Position numbers and translations under genes: made by a program. Below, piece after piece: positions 1 to 15,700 of a stretch of DNA of 64,000 nucleotides (its first letter is position 1; each line of letters opens with the position of its first letter). The notes under the pieces are model-generated. The model saw only the letters and a program-made list of their open reading frames with translations. It searched no databases and was not told the DNA's origin. The stretch comes from Watersipora subatra (Eukaryota; Bryozoa; Gymnolaemata; Cheilostomatida; Watersiporidae). The stretch lies in the NCBI RefSeq assembly GCF_963576615.1, contig NC_088717.1, forward strand, positions 19,454,108-19,518,107. The letters are read 5' to 3'.

Positions 1-371
1 GCAGATTTATTTAGTACAGTTGTCTAATGCAACGCCAGACTGCAACCAAGTGTCTAAAAGCATGATATTGCTCTTGCTTTTTTTCCTGCACCCAATGATC
101 AAGGTGTGTGAATCACCGGTTATACGTGTGAAAGTTGAGAATACTGTCAATACACAAAATTTGCGAGTTTTTCGGTAGTGCATGAGCAATGTAAAACCTG
201 GTTTATAACTTGATTAGACAGTTTTGTTAACTCCTCCTCAAAAATACTTTCCTCATGAGCTACTGTGTTACCTATATTTTTTGTTTCATGTTACATCTCT
301 AGAATATTTACGTCCAAACTAATGTACATGAAGCTTTTGCAGACCAGTGGTTTTGCAACCAGCTGTCAAAT

Positions 372-647
372 CACATTAAACCAAGCATTCGACTTATCCA
401 ATCACATTAGATCAAGCATTAGACTTATCCAATCAGATTAGACCAAGCGTTAGACATCCAATCACATTAGACCAAGCATTAGACTTATCTAAACGGATTA
501 AACCAAGCATTATACCTATCCAATCATATTAGACCAAGCGTTAGACTTATCCAATCACATTAGACCAAGCATTAGACTTATACAAATGGATTAGACCAAG
601 CATTATACCTATCTAATCACATTAGACCAAGCATTACATTTATCTAT
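372..647. repeat. 31-bp tandem repeat, about 9 units
   Basis: Unit approximately CACATTAGACCAAGCATTAG then ACTTATCCAAT, with point changes. There are no spacers, so it is a minisatellite and not a CRISPR array. Confidence 0.93.
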
Positions 648-1940
648 ACCCAATGGACAATGCATTACATTCAATTTAACCATATAAGAAAGGGTGAATT
701 GCAATATATGGCTAGATCAAATGTTACTAAATTAGTATAACAACATATGACCTTGACAGAAATACAACACAAAGTATGAGTGGTAGTTCAAGATCCTATA
801 AGCAAAATCTCTCTTCACTACTCCTATTTGTCAAGATAGTATGTTCTAAAAGTAAGTGTATACAAAAAGGGTATGGCATGTTACAGACTTTTCTGCATGT
901 CAAGCACAACTAACTACACAGCTATGTGCTATAGCAGAAAAATCAATCAAAAACCAAGAGTAGTTACTATTGGTTTTTGATTTTCTGCTCCTTTTACTTT
1001 CTCGCTCTTTTTCACTACTTTCTCATTTTCCTTCTTAACGTAATTGATTACACATTGCATTAAACCAAATGGCTTCCATAAAATTCTATGAAAACCTAAA
1101 TACAAAAAACTAAATTAAATTTAAAAAAGAATGAATGAATAAAGCAGTAATATTAAATAAGAACTTTATTGTTACTTTATGGTAGACAGAAAACTGAAAG
1201 TGCTGAGCAATGCGGAGGTTCAGAGATGCAGGTAGCAACACAGATATGCAGTGTAACTGCCTTAGATATACATGTAAACTAGGTAATTCTTATATAGCTT
1301 AGCTTAATTCTTATATAGTTTAGCTTATATTTGAAAATATTTTTGTACTTTTTCAAAAATTTATTTTTATTTTCACAAGCTTCTTCACTTTCATTTACAA
1401 GATTACAGTGTTTTAACAAACTCTGAAAGTGATATGTTGAAAATGTAAATGTTGAGGTGATCGGAAGTTGAGGTTTGACTTCAGATAGTAACTAGCAGTA
1501 AGTCCGGCTATGCCCAAGATATTTTTTATATTCAATCAGATTTTTCAATTTTCAATAATTCAATCAATATTTTCAATCCATTTTCAACCAGATAGCCATC
1601 AGGTGGGTGTTTAAGAGGCTGCTTCTCAGGAACCAGACAGAGTTTAAAATAAAAATAGTTTTACTAACCTGGCAGAAAGCTCGGAACATATGCTTGTGAA
1701 ATTTGGATGAAATTGGAACAAAAATGTGGAAACCCATCACGTTTACGCAGACTAACAGACAGTCAAGGACAAAATAGGATTTATTACAAAGGATGATGTT
1801 GAGATGTACTGTAGAGAGAGCATCACACACATTAATAGACATCAGAGTGAAGAAAGAAGACATAGTACATATGTTTTATTTGCAAAATAGAAACTTTATG
1901 CTCAGTGGAATCAGTCTATTGAATAGGTCTCACAGCTTAC

Positions 1941-4900
1941 CTGCTTCATACACCTTTGCAGAAGTCAAAGCTAGAAGCCCCGAATTGTCCAGCAATTTCT
2001 TTGTATCCTCTCCACTTGTGACATATGGATACCAGAAAAAGCCCACAGGTTTGGATACAGTGTCATAAGATTGCAACTGCGACACAACCTACATTAAAAG
2101 TAGAGACTATGTACAAGTCCTTTAAAAATTGATTTAATGGATTCATTTTGTCAACAGCTCTAAAACAGCGCTGTAACATGACATGAAAAATGCTAAATCA
2201 CATTTCACATGTGTCACAACATATATACTACATGAAAACTGTACGTGTAGTACATTCAAATCATAATATATTAAGTTAATCCACTTTGATATATTTTCTT
2301 CTTATTCAAACCGTCACATACTGGAGTAAATGTTATTATAAGAACATATAATACTGTAAAAACCCCTAACTGAACGCCATCTCTATTTGACTGTCACTAT
2401 TAAAAAAGGTAGAAAAATCGAGCGCCATGGCGTTTAGTTAGAGGTTTTACGATATGTTTGATTCAAGCCTAGGAAGGAAAAGAAAATTTTTAGTCTAGCA
2501 GTATATATAGACAACCATGTTTCTGTTGAATATCTATGAACAAACATGAAGCTATGTTAGTGGTTTTAAGCATTCAAAACGTGACACTGGTAAAGCTATC
2601 CAGTGAAAATTGGCACTAAATGATGTTTGTAATATGCTGCTTGGTCGCAGCTTGACTGTAGCTTGATACAGCTACAGTATACTTACTACCTAACACTTTC
2701 CAATATACTGACACAGTAGACAGGCCTACCGTCAGTCTGTTGTGGGTGAAATACAATGGGCCTAACAGAGCAACATACTTTTATTTTCTTCAATTTGAAT
2801 GAAAAACTCTTTCACTCTTTTGGTAAGGTCCCCATATCATTAGTTTGCTTGTTTCTAAGAGTACTATATCTGTAGTTTATCCGTTGCTAAGGGCGCCATG
2901 ACCTGAGCTTGGCTGTTGCTAAGGTCACTATGACCGTTGTTTAGCTGTTGCTAAGATCATCATATCCTTTATTTAGCAGCTTCTAAGAACACAATGACTT
3001 TCGTTTAGCCATTGCTAAAACTGCTACATCATTAATTTAGCTTTGCTGGTCCTGATGAAGTCACGGAGATGTTAGCATTGCTGTCGCTAAAATCACCTTT
3101 ACGTTTATCTTGGCTTTTGACAATAGAACTGTATTTAGTTTTATTGCTGCCAATGTAGTCTGTTACCTCTATTTTATTATATACTAAGTGTCCATACAGT
3201 GACAGCTTAGAGACGCACCCAGTATGGCACTGCAATGCCATCATGGAAGCAGCCTGTCATTGTCATTCTGTAATGATTCAGCGCCGCTGTTTGGAATCGA
3301 AATCACCGCACGATGTGCCATCTTTGTGCCATGAAAACGGCCTTAGCGACCAGCGGCGTTGCGCTTGCGTGGACAAATAGGTCTTGTTTGCCTGTTGGTA
3401 CAAATGCAAACATACATCTTGACATAAGGCATCACACAACCATCACTCCACTATAGCGCCTGTGGAAACAGGAGCTGCTTGTCAGCCCGATGTAGAGTTT
3501 TAGCACTGGCACACTCGGGTGTCACTACACTATCACTGTATGGAGACTTCATAGTTACTATCATTAGTTGCTGAATCTACTTTATTAACTGATAGCCTAT
3601 GAGGCACTGAGACATTGAGCCTCTTGTGAAGACAGCTCAATATTTGCAGATACCTAGTTGACAGATGAGCTAATATGTGAGTAGTGAAGCCCACAGTTAT
3701 TAGTAAACCAAACCTGCTCAACCATGGGGTATGTGCATAATAAAACAAGTTGAACTTTACAACTCTGTTTGCTATATGAGGCATTATTTGCTAAAATCTT
3801 GTTGTTTTGTACAATTAAAATGACTTGGGCTTAAAAAAGGTTTGGCAGAAAGTGTTTAAAACATGTATTTTTGTAATCTGGTTTAGATTTCGCTTGATTG
3901 AAAATTTCATGATACATGATGATCCAACAACATAGAGTGTATGTAGAGCTTATGTAGAGCTTATGTAGAGGATTAAGAATTCGAGCAGCGGAAAAAGTTT
4001 GGTGCTGACAAACTCCTATCACTCCTAAATCTCTCTATTGGTTTCCTGCTCAAGTCAGTAGAAAAATAGGCTACAGCTTCTGCGAGTAAAGAAAAAGCTG
4101 GCTTTAGGCAAGCATAGATGCGTCTTGAAAAGTGTTTTGCTCATGAGAAAAGGAATGTACATGTACAAAGATATCTTTATCTATCTATTTATTTTAAATC
4201 TCTTTATCACCTCTCGAGTGTGCGTTTGTGCTTGAGCATGTGTGCGAGTGTGTGCGTGAGCATGTGTGCGAGTGTGTGTGTGAGCATGTGTGCGAGCGTG
4301 TCTGTGAGCATATGTGCGAGCGTGTGTGTGAGCATGTGTGCGAGGGTGTGTGCGAGCGTGTACATGAGCGCGTGTGTGCGAGCGTCTGTGCGAGTTTGTG
4401 TGTGAGCATTGGTGCATGAGCATGTGTGCGTGTGTGCGAGCATGTGTGTTCGAGCGTGTGTGCAAGCATTTGTGTGCGAGTGTGTGCATGAGCGCATGTG
4501 TGCGAGCATGTGAGCAAGCGTTTGTGTGAGCGTGTGTGTGAGCGTGTGTGTGAGCGTGTGTGCGAGTGTGTGTTCAAGCATGTGCGTGAGTCTGAGCGTT
4601 TGTGTGAGCATGTGTGCGAGCATGTTAGTGTATGTGCAAGCATGCATGCAAGCGTGTGTGTGAGCGAGTGTGAGGGCATGTGTGCAAGCATGTGTGCATG
4701 CGTGGGTGTGTGAGCATCTGCGCTCATGCTCATAGAACTGATAGGTTTCATACAATCTTACCTAACTGCATGGAAACCTGCCTACAACTAAAACATCTAT
4801 GCATCAACACTCAGCTTCTGCAACTTCTGTTATTCTGTGGTGTGTCATTACAACACAACTGTAGTAGGATGCCAGAATGATGCGTGAAAAAATTAAATAA

Positions 4901-7900
4901 TGACTGCAATTCAATGCTGCCAAATAACATTGGATTCCGTAAGTCGCTCACAGAAACACCTCACAGGTAGAAGTCAATAAGCATCTCCATACATAATTGG
5001 CAGCAATTAAACGTTGTCATGCAATCCTCTGACGCTAAAATTGTTTTCTATAAACACAAATCCTTTTACAAATGACATGCGATGTGAATAGACTGTGGCA
5101 AAGTCTTCATCGCAGCCTTTGTATCAGAGCACAAATCAATGTTGAACAACTAGATGAGGTAAATAGCTATGCCCAAACCAACTGCGGAATAAACTGCTAC
5201 GGAATAATTTTGTGAATACTTATTACATGTGGTCTTTTAGGTGCACGGGACCGTCAGTGTACTAGTGTAAAGCAATAATAGAAAGCCTCAAATTCTGCGG
5301 CGCATAGACAAACTAAAGTACACATGCCTTTGGTGTGAATTGCTTCTTATTGAATACTACTTGATGAGAATTTGATAGAAAGCTTTGCTGATATGGCAAA
5401 ATATGCACGTTTCATGAAGTAGAAAGTGGTGATAGTATGGGAGTTGTCTGAGCTTGTACTAATCAAATTAGACACTGCACCAATCATTAAGGATACGTAC
5501 GTCAGCTTGCGTGATGTCATTTCCTCCAGCCAGAAGCAGGACACTTTGGTCTACGGCCAGCAAACCAACCATAGAGCCAGAGACTGCAGTGACCTGTACA
5601 TCAACACTCTCACCTGGCTGAGCACTTTCCTTGCTGTATGAGACTGCAACCTGAAAGATACAGACTTATATACAATAATATACAATATATATGACAATAT
5701 CATTGATACTTACACCTGGATATATATGACAATATCATTAATACTTACAACTGAATATATATGACAATATCATTGATACTTACACCTGGATATATATGAC
5801 AATATAATTCATACTTACACCTGGATATATATGACAATATAATTAAAACTTACATCTGGATATATATGACAATATCATTGATACTTACACCTGGATATAT
5901 ATGACAAAATCATTGATACTTACACCTGGATATACATGACAATGTAATAATATTTACACCTGGATATATATGACAATATAATTAATACTTACACCTGGAC
6001 ACACTTATCACTATATAATTAACACATAAAATTAATAATTAATACTTCAAATAAAATATAAGAAGCATCCGCTAGCCTAGCTAAAGCTCTACTCAATAGA
6101 TTTAGAATCACTTACCTTATTTCTGTCAAAAGCACCTTCTACATTGAAGTTCAAGCTGTCCACTAACAGTTCTCCATCGACAACAGCATAGGCAAGAATT
6201 CTAGCAGAAGGAGCCATCTCAGCTTGCATCCCTACACTGAACAAGCACACAGAAACCTTTGTTAAACATGACCATAACAGGCTAATTGTGATGCTCATTG
6301 ATATTGAAAGGTGAGAGAAAGAAAATCAGACTAAGAATACAAAGTAAACCTGAAATTATAGCGTAACAAAAATTTGTATGAGAAAAGACTCTATAAAAAT
6401 CATATAAAGGCACCGCATAAACATCAATCGTCTCATCGTATAAACATCAATCGTCTCATCGCATACACATCAATTGTCTCACCGTATAAACATCGAACCT
6501 CATGAAATAGATCTAAATAACCAAACCAAAACCTGTACCTGAATGAAGACTTGGTATCAACAATGATACTTCCTGATGTTATCATGGAACCACGCGCCCA
6601 TATTTGGTAGTCAATTATTTGATTAGATTTTGTGGTGGACAGTGTAAAGGTTGCCGCAGAATTAGCCTACATTACAAACAAAACAGATACAAATTATGGT
6701 GAAACTCCTTGTTTGTAGCAACTATGAGTTATCAGCAAGTCTCATGTAGCGTAGTTCCTTATGATTTCACGTCTGTATATATTTGTTCCATATTTTGATA
6801 CTTCATACAGTTGTTATACATTTTAACTGTAGGAACTTTGGGTTTAGTTTAACTGTTGCTATGGCCACCATTTCTTTAGTTTGGCCTTTGCGAAGACTAA
6901 TATACCGGTATCTGTACTTTAGCTGTTGCTAAGTCCACTACATGTTTAGTTTAGCAGTTGCTATGACTACCATATCTTTAGTTTAACTGTTGCTAACTGT
7001 TGTATCTGTAATGTAGCTGTTGTCAAGGACACAATGTCAATACTACAAGCTGAATACTGAAATACTGAAAGCACAATGCAGTTAACTAAGAATCTCTTAC
7101 AAGAGTTACGCCGGCCTCTTCAGTAAAGTTATCAAGGATTACCTTAGGTTTGAGGGTATCTAAAGACAGCTGCAGGAAATTGCTGTTCTGAGATTTGGTC
7201 TGTTTGATAGTCTTGGATGCTGTCACACCGACCTTGTTGTCGTACTTCGCCTGTAAAACCGGTAAAAACCAGATTTGTTTTGAGGAAAAAGCAGAGCAAA
7301 GCAAAAGGTCGGTCGTGTATTAGATATATATAGCTTTAAGTATAAATAAGAATGCAAAACGTTATGAAATTGCTGCTTTGCAAGTTTCTAGTGGCAGACT
7401 TCATGCCTAGACCTCACCCATCAGGTAACAGTAACAATAGTAGCCTATATATACATTTTATACACATGTATATGTACATGTATATAAAATTACTATTTAT
7501 CCTATTTTAAGACAAAGAAACAGATAAATGATATATGGTATGGCAACACTGGCTATACACTGAAGGACAGTTTCCTTATGATGAGGAGAGTATATTGTAT
7601 AAAATAAAGATGAAGTACTGACATACATATACACTGAAGGACAGTTTCCTTATGATGAGGAGAGTACATTGTATAAAATAAAGAGGAAGTACTGACATAC
7701 ATATACACTGAAGGACAGTTTCCTTATGATGAGGAGAGTACATTGTATAAAATAAAGAGGAAGTACTGACATACATATACACTGAAGGACAGTTTCCTTA
7801 TGATGAGGAGAGTACATTGTATAAAATAAAGAGGAAGTACTGACATACATATACACTGAAGGACAGTTTCCTTATGATGAGGAGAGTACATTGTATAAAA

Positions 7901-10900
7901 TAAAGAGGAAGTACTGACATACATACACACTGAAGGACAGTTCCCTTATGATGAGGAGAGTATATTGTGTAAAATAAAGAGGAAGTACTGACATACATAT
8001 ATGGTGGTGCTATCTGTGCCAGCTGGAACATCTACTAAGAGCTCAGCAAGACCATTGCTTGAAAAGTTGACAGTCACATCTTTAGAATTAGTTATGTAGC
8101 GAGGATAATGCCAGAAACCTCCAATCGAGCTATCTTCTTCACATAAAAACAAACAATAAAACGTAAAGTCGCAATAAGTGTGCCCTCAAAGACTACTAGT
8201 CTAAAGTTAAAAAGTTTATACAGAGCAGTGGGAGCAACGCCCATAAACTAGCGTCTTGAAGAATCTGAATTTAACTAATTCTCTAAAGATAAAACAGTTT
8301 TTGATGTGAATGACCAGAAGAGAGAATACGAATGTTAATAAGAAAAATAGGATACTTCTGTGCCAAAACACAACATGAAACCAACATAACAGACAAAAAG
8401 AACTGAGTGATAATGGAAAGCGCAGCATAACAGAGAATGAGAATGAAGTAAATGCTACCCAGTCAACACCATTCAGACTTACTAGCAACACTTTTAAAGG
8501 CAAGGTTCACATTGGCCTGCTTAGGCTGGAGCACGATTCCTCCATCCACTTGTGTTAACGACAGCTGTCAAACACAAATATGCCATTGGTTAAGACACCA
8601 GAAAGTGTACACAGCCTATGGCATACATGACATCAGGTGAGCAAGAGTATACGGCCCATGAGGCATTAATACAGTATAAGATAACTTGATTTGCAGATAC
8701 GAACAATATAGAGAGACAGTGGGTGTACACACTATGAGATAACATTGACTTGTATATATATACAAGATACGAGATATGAGAGCTGAGTGTATACACTAGG
8801 AGATAACAGTGACTTGTACATATATACAATAAAACAGGCGGTGTATACACCGTAACGACAGCGAGTGTATACACTATTGTATTATATTGTATTACAAGAC
8901 AATTGTATTATCTCAAGTAGGAATAGCCTCTACATTTTCTCTTCATTCAGTCGGACAAAGTACCAGAAAAGACAGTCCAATACCTCATTTTTACATTTGC
9001 ACCAGTACCGAAAGGTACCAGTATCGTCGAATTCAATGTTTTGATGAATAGCTTCTGCAACAATTAAAATGTACTACGAACTCAAAGCTAAAAGTAAACG
9101 TACATAGGCTCTGTAGGTGAGTCCAGGTTTGAATGTACTGGGTGATGATGCTAGAAACTCCAGTTTCTCAGCATAGTTGTAGATTGTTAACTCTGAAGTG
9201 TCCTTCCGTTGTATTCCTTTAAAGAGATAAAATGCAATAATGGAGACAGAACTTCGTTGCTCAAAAACATTAGTTTACATATTTAATAGCACAATTATGG
9301 AAAATGTGTCAATGTATGTATGCTCGTGACACATAATCGCACGTACTGTAAATAAGAAAATACAACTGGCAATGGACACTTTGCTGTACCTGTAAGTTTC
9401 TCTGTTACATTAGCAGTGATTTTCAATTTGTCACCAGTTCTAAACAGTGACATCTGATCAAGTAGCTGCTTCGTGAATAACGCTTCAACCTTTCCATCTA
9501 CTAACTACAAATATAGCATAGTGTTGTATGAACAGACAGGTGTAATAGAACAAGCATTCCAGTATAGCAAACAGAAGGCACAATCAGATGTTCCATCGGG
9601 GAGAGTCAAGACAAAACTTGCATGAACTAGAAATGTACAGCTTCTTCTGACTTACTGAAAGATCTTTAAGCTCGATCGATTGTCCGCCATGATTATTTTT
9701 CATAGTGACTATGGCTGTTCCATCGACTCCTTTCCCAAATGTATACCTGTTACAAAGGGTCAAATCATGACATGTGAGAAAGTATCTAGCTCTGATATAT
9801 GAGAAAAAGTGTCAAACCATAATATGCTGGAAAGTGTCAAACCATGAGATGGGACAAGTGTCAAACTATGACATGAGAGAGTCTCAAACTCTGACATGTG
9901 AGAAAGTGTCAAACCCTGACATGTGAGAAAGTGTCAAACCCTAACATGTGAGAAAGTGTCAAACCCAGGTTCACTGAATGGCAGTCACACAACCTTTTAC
10001 TGCGTATTTTTGTAATAGAAACAAAGCTTACTTTGCTTCTACGGTGACTTTCAGCTGTGAATCCTTCACCAACATAAAGCTTGGGGCGTCAATATTCACC
10101 TCAAACTTTGGCAGGACGTATTTAGCAACAGTTACCTTCTTTTCCACAGCTTCTCCCTTAAGCAAATTGAAAATTATTCACTGGTTATATACTTTGATCA
10201 CTGATAATGTAAGCGATATAGGCAATCACGAGTCCAAACCCTTACAAGTTTTTCAACATACAACCTGAACCATGAAAAAATATTTACTTTGAATGTGAAG
10301 TCATTTCCATCAAACACAGCTGAAATTATTAAAAAAATTATCCTTCTGCAACTAAAAGAATTACCAAAATATCAACATAATATAACTTGAGTTAATTTAA
10401 ATTTAATTATCTGATGGGAATTAGAAAAAGGCAAGCAGCATGTTTCTACCACTCTATCATCAAGGCATTGCAGAGCTTAAATTTTCATTCACATGTCTTT
10501 AACGTAAACTAACAATAAAACATTGTACTTCATTAATGTAATTTTTATATAATTTTGGTTTTTAAATATATTTTTATTATAATTTTTATACAGCACATTT
10601 ATCATAATGCCATCCGTGATTTCTCAAATTAGTTATTGTCGTTTAATTTGAGCTCAAGAAACAATTAAACAAAACACAGTATATCCTTATAAGAATATTT
10701 GTTATATAGGATGGTTTTGACATACGGAATAAATGCCACACCGGAATACTTTCATATGTAAAAGTTTGACTTTATGGAAAATATAAACAAATAAAGCATT
10801 CTATACAAGAGCAAACCTAATACCTTATTTGTAACAGCTCTGATTGTCCAGTCTCCCAAAACAGGTTGGTCAGACAACTCCAAGTTAAGAGTGAGTGTAC

Positions 10901-12729
10901 CACTTTCCAGCTTAACAGAATTCCACTGTTTGATCTTATTACCCTCAGGATCCTGGTATAAATAATAATTAGCAGGATAAACAAGCGAATATTTAAAAAA
11001 TTTCGAGACAAATATAAGTTGACAAATAAGCAAGAAGTAATACATAGAACAAATGTACACTAAAACTAGATGATTTTTACTGTTCATGAAACAATGTTAA
11101 GTAATACTAACTGATTTTGTATCACTGTTGAGCAGTAAATTTTGGTTCACACTCTATCACATTATATCGGCATTAATGCCACAATACATCAGTGATAACA
11201 GTGTTCACACTATCACAAACCCATCTACCTTTATCCAATTTGGATAATATATTGTAATAACGGTCAGTGTACTTGAGATGAATAAAATTGAATCAATTTA
11301 AGAGCTAAAATATCTCAATTAAATGAAAAATAACTCTTCGTTGAAAATAACTCTTTATTTACTAAATAATTTCGTGCCTGTTGGTACTCTTTGGATACAA
11401 TTGGCTACATTGGAGAAGTCTCCAATATAATGCTCTCAATATACAATATGGCCGCTGAATTGATGAAATACTAGTCTCGCAGCAACTATCATGAAGAGAA
11501 ATATAAATCAAATAATCTACGATGGCCAATCACCATCGCTGAAGTAGTGCACAGACTGCTGTGGATAAGTTTGACAGCTTGACAGCTGTCAAACAATATC
11601 CGAGGTGAGCCGACAATGTCATCAGTTTATGGTGCATATAGTTGACGAATAATTGACTAAGAGGACAACCCGTTCACACGGCGGTAAAGTGTGGACCAGC
11701 CTTTAACTTTTAACTTACCTTTATCGCTATATCACACGAGCCTCTGTACGGCATCATCTTGGAATCGATGACCACCACTCGGAAATTGACTGGAAGTAAA
11801 AATAGCTTGAGTGAGTTAAGCTAGCAATAATGAGACATAATCTACTCCATACATTGAAAGGGCATCAAATTCTGATAGAAACTATGGCACCTTTGCTCAA
11901 AAGTTTATAAACGAATTCTAAAAGCTATTTGTAATGAGTTATCACAAAATAGGCTTAGTTCCACATGTATGACATAAACTGCCTCAACCGTAAAGCAGTC
12001 TAAACATTTGGTTACTTCAATAGCTCTACACTATGCATGCAGGGCTGATCATGAAATAACTCACAGAGGTAGCAGCAGGTACCTGTGGTGGCAGCAGGTA
12101 CCTATGGTGGCAGTTTTGTACATCCACTACCAAACTAAACTCAATGAATGTATATTGGTTTGCCTTGTCCGATACATATTAAGTTTATACAGTGTGCAAT
12201 AATAGAGAAATTAAAGATTTTAAAAGCTTGAATGGCAAACTAGTTAATATTGTCCTGTCAGACTTTAGTAGCAGCCTTTCACCTTATCATGTTGAAAGGA
12301 GTGTATCAACTAGATAATACCTGTTTATAAGTGCATCGTACTTCCGAACTGAGTAAACTAAAACGACAGTCCCAATGTAGCTACTGCAGACGACCTTAGG
12401 CTCAAGCTAACCAGATCAAGTTGTTCATCATAAATGCGTGCGCGTGTAATACCTCAAATATTGAGTGTGATGCCTGCTTAGCTCACTGGAGGCTGTACAG
12501 GTTTTTAAGAGCATTTTGGCACAAACGTCGGCTCTGCGATCTTCACTAGGGTATGTTTTAGTCCAGTGACAAGAGAACCTTGACTACTGGAGACATGCCC
12601 AGTTACAGAGAGCAATTTAAAGTTGGATATCAATTCTGTTACTACCAGTGGACTTTTTTTAAATTGAGCCCCAACTTGTTGTTTGTAGGTCAGGGGTTCT
12701 AGACCACCAGGCTACGGCTGCTCTCTATT

Positions 12730-12762
<33 letters not shown>

Positions 12763-15700
12763 GCTGTCAGGCGGAAATTGACAGTGACTTGCATCTTAGC
12801 GATGTATGTTTGGGTCAAGAGGTATGGTAGAGAAGAGGTGACCCAGTTCTCAGTATCTACCACATCCGGAACTGTCAGATTAACCTGAAAGGATGCCAGT
12901 GCAACACATCCAGTCTGACAGAGCCAGATAGCCATTTCACTTGCCCAGTGTGTGAAGGACAGAGGTGGATCTTTAACGTGCCCACATTGTCAGTGTGGTA
13001 CATGGGGCCTCCAAGTTATGGTCTAGATCCAAAAGACCCAACAATTTAGGGTTGAAAGCTTGCTGAGAGCTTTTTGTCAGATCGGCATTAAGCAGGACTC
13101 AGACCACCAGTCAAAGGCGCTACCACTAGGCAACCCTGACACCTCTTGTATACATGTATATGCATTATCCATTATTATATATATTATTATACATGTTTAT
13201 ACATTACCTAGTTGAATGGCCAACATTGCACAGGTAATAATAAACGTTTTTGCACAGAAAATTTAACATTAGTTGCTAAATTTGCTTGTCATTGGCTAAG
13301 CTTTTTACCCAATGAATTTGAGTAACTTAAGCTAGTAACTTGAGCTAGTTTAAATCTTTACTATAAAAGAACCTGTCTGAAGCCAGATTGCTTATAATTG
13401 TTATGCATCAAGCTTAAATTCAAGCATCCTAGTAATAAGCAATAGCATTTTTGCAAGTCCAGTGTAATCAGTATGATCTGTACAATTATTCAACAGCATA
13501 GCCAGGCAGACCCGTAGGGTAATGGATAGCAAGACTGTCTGCAGACTGACCTTCAAAGGTTTGAAGGTCAAATCCAGTGTGCAACGGATCTATCATTCCT
13601 ATAACTTTATTGATATAACTGGACACAAAAACACCGAGATCTATATATGGAAAGAGCTTCCACGAATAGTCAAGTTTAGATATCTATCTGGTGAAATTTA
13701 ATGAAGACTACATTTAGGAATTATAAATGGAAAATTATTTGTAATTCCTAAAATTAATTTTGAAATATATAATTTCAAAACCCTTTGTTTATAGTTAAGT
13801 TTAAAACTGGCTTTTAACTTTTTCGTCTGATTGAATTTTGTTTTGTGATCTAGTAAGACAATTACTAAGAAATACACCGTTAAAAACCATTGATGATGGC
13901 TCCATATGCTTGGCGAATACATAGCGTGGCTAATACATAGCGTGGCTAATACATAGCGTGGCTAATATATAGCGTGGCTAATATATAGCGTGGCTAATAT
14001 ATAGCGTGGCTAATATATAGCGTGGCCAATATATATATAGCGTGGCCAATATATAGCGTGGCCATTATATAGCGTGGCCAATATATAGCGTGGCCAATAT
14101 ATAGCGTGGCCAATATATAGCGTGGCCAATTGAGGGGATGAGTCCAGTTGGCAGGCAGTGAGCAGTGTGTCTCACATGAATAAAAAATCACTGCAATTTA
14201 AAGAAAAATTAAAAAAGACAACTCAAGGACGTACAACCTACTCCTCGATATGAATTTTATTAAAAGATACCTTTACTTGTCGATAACTAAAACCTCTTCT
14301 CACAACTCTCAGACATAGTCATTTAATGTGCTATTGATTAGCTAGTAAGCAAACTAACGTGTAAAAATATAAAATATTTGCTATTTCACAGAAAATGTCA
14401 ATTATTAAATTAAAGATAAACAATGTAAAAATATAAAGTGAAAACCTAAATTTTCTTATAAAAACCAAATTACCAACGTGGTATGGTAATTGGTGCTTTA
14501 CCTTGGAGAGGTTCGCTGATAAATTGAGTGAGAGAGATATTCGCCATAACTTACACTTACTCACACCAGATGTACAATTCAATTCATTTAACACTTTTTG
14601 TTATTTTTACATATAGTGCTTTAATTTTTACCATCTTTTTACTTCATCTTACAGAACTAACGGTTTGAAAGAATTGCTCAAATTTTGTGCCGCATGAAGA
14701 GGTGATCGAAAACAAGATAGAAACGCGTAACACTAACTTAAACGTAATAGCCGATATCAACAACAGCCACGAGTGACATCATTTCAGTGGCACACACTTC
14801 TTCTGAGCATTTCAGTCGTGATCAAGTTTTGTCGATTCTAATCTTGACACATCCTGCAGTCAGATCGCGTCAATAATCGCTAATCATAAAAAAATACCGA
14901 CATTTTATTATAATAATTGCATAAATTCATCTTTTATATATATATAAATCTCAAAGTTGGTTTGTTGGTTTGTCAAACTATAGCTATTAAAATTTAAGAA
15001 TGAAATATCCTTTTTATGCTGGATTAGATCTCGTAACCTCCCATTCTTCAGACAACATGCTAAACCTTTGAGCTAAGCGAAACACATGGAGATCATAGGG
15101 CGATATGAGTGGTTATCTAAGTTAAAATACGTATATCATTAAGTTACAGTGCAACGTCACAACAGCTTGCTCTCACGGCTCTAATTAGTCACTATCTTGC
15201 TCAAATTAGCCCTGGGAAATGTGCCGGGCTAATGGCAAGTAGCATGCAAGCAACTACATTATCTGGCATTGTTATATAGGTTGTTTTTTTAATACCAACA
15301 TTCCGCTAGTCTTTAAACATAAGTGAAATTGTCTGCTTTAATTCCGCTGAAGCTAATCTCTGATGATAGCTGGTTAGTTAGCTAACATCTGTAAGAATAA
15401 GCAATTAAGTCATGCAGTGGCATGTCTTATCTTTGCTTTTAAATCAACCACAAGTTATGTGTTGTCAAGCAGTATATTTACTGATCTCCTAGTGGTCCGG
15501 TTGGTTATTCGATAAAGCAAACTTGCCAAACGTAAGATTGAATTCACCAAGGTGACAGCGATAAGGAGTCTGACAAGTAACAGATTAATGATTGAATCAA
15601 CATTTCTTGAGTCTTATGAACCCAAATCTTGACCTGTTTACCCAGCAGCTGGGCTATAAGCAGACCCCACGGTGATAGTTATCGATAAGACAGTTTGCAA

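Noticed and set aside
372-647. Possible CRISPR-like array
   Set aside because: The 31-bp units are contiguous with no unique spacers, and the DNA is animal.
1573-1863. 96-aa minus-strand frame as the next TEP exon
   Set aside because: Despite a donor-like CCAG|GTTAGT, its composition does not match the A2M segment expected after exon 1941-2088.
4181-4755. Long overlapping frames rich in His/Thr/Ser or Cys/Val on both strands
   Set aside because: They are generated by the GTGTGCGAGCATG minisatellite and have no splice context or domain.
7576-8031. Repeated 68-77 aa minus-strand frames (MYMYVSTSSLFYTMYSPHHK)
   Set aside because: Intronic 74-bp tandem repeat; the frames end at no conserved feature.
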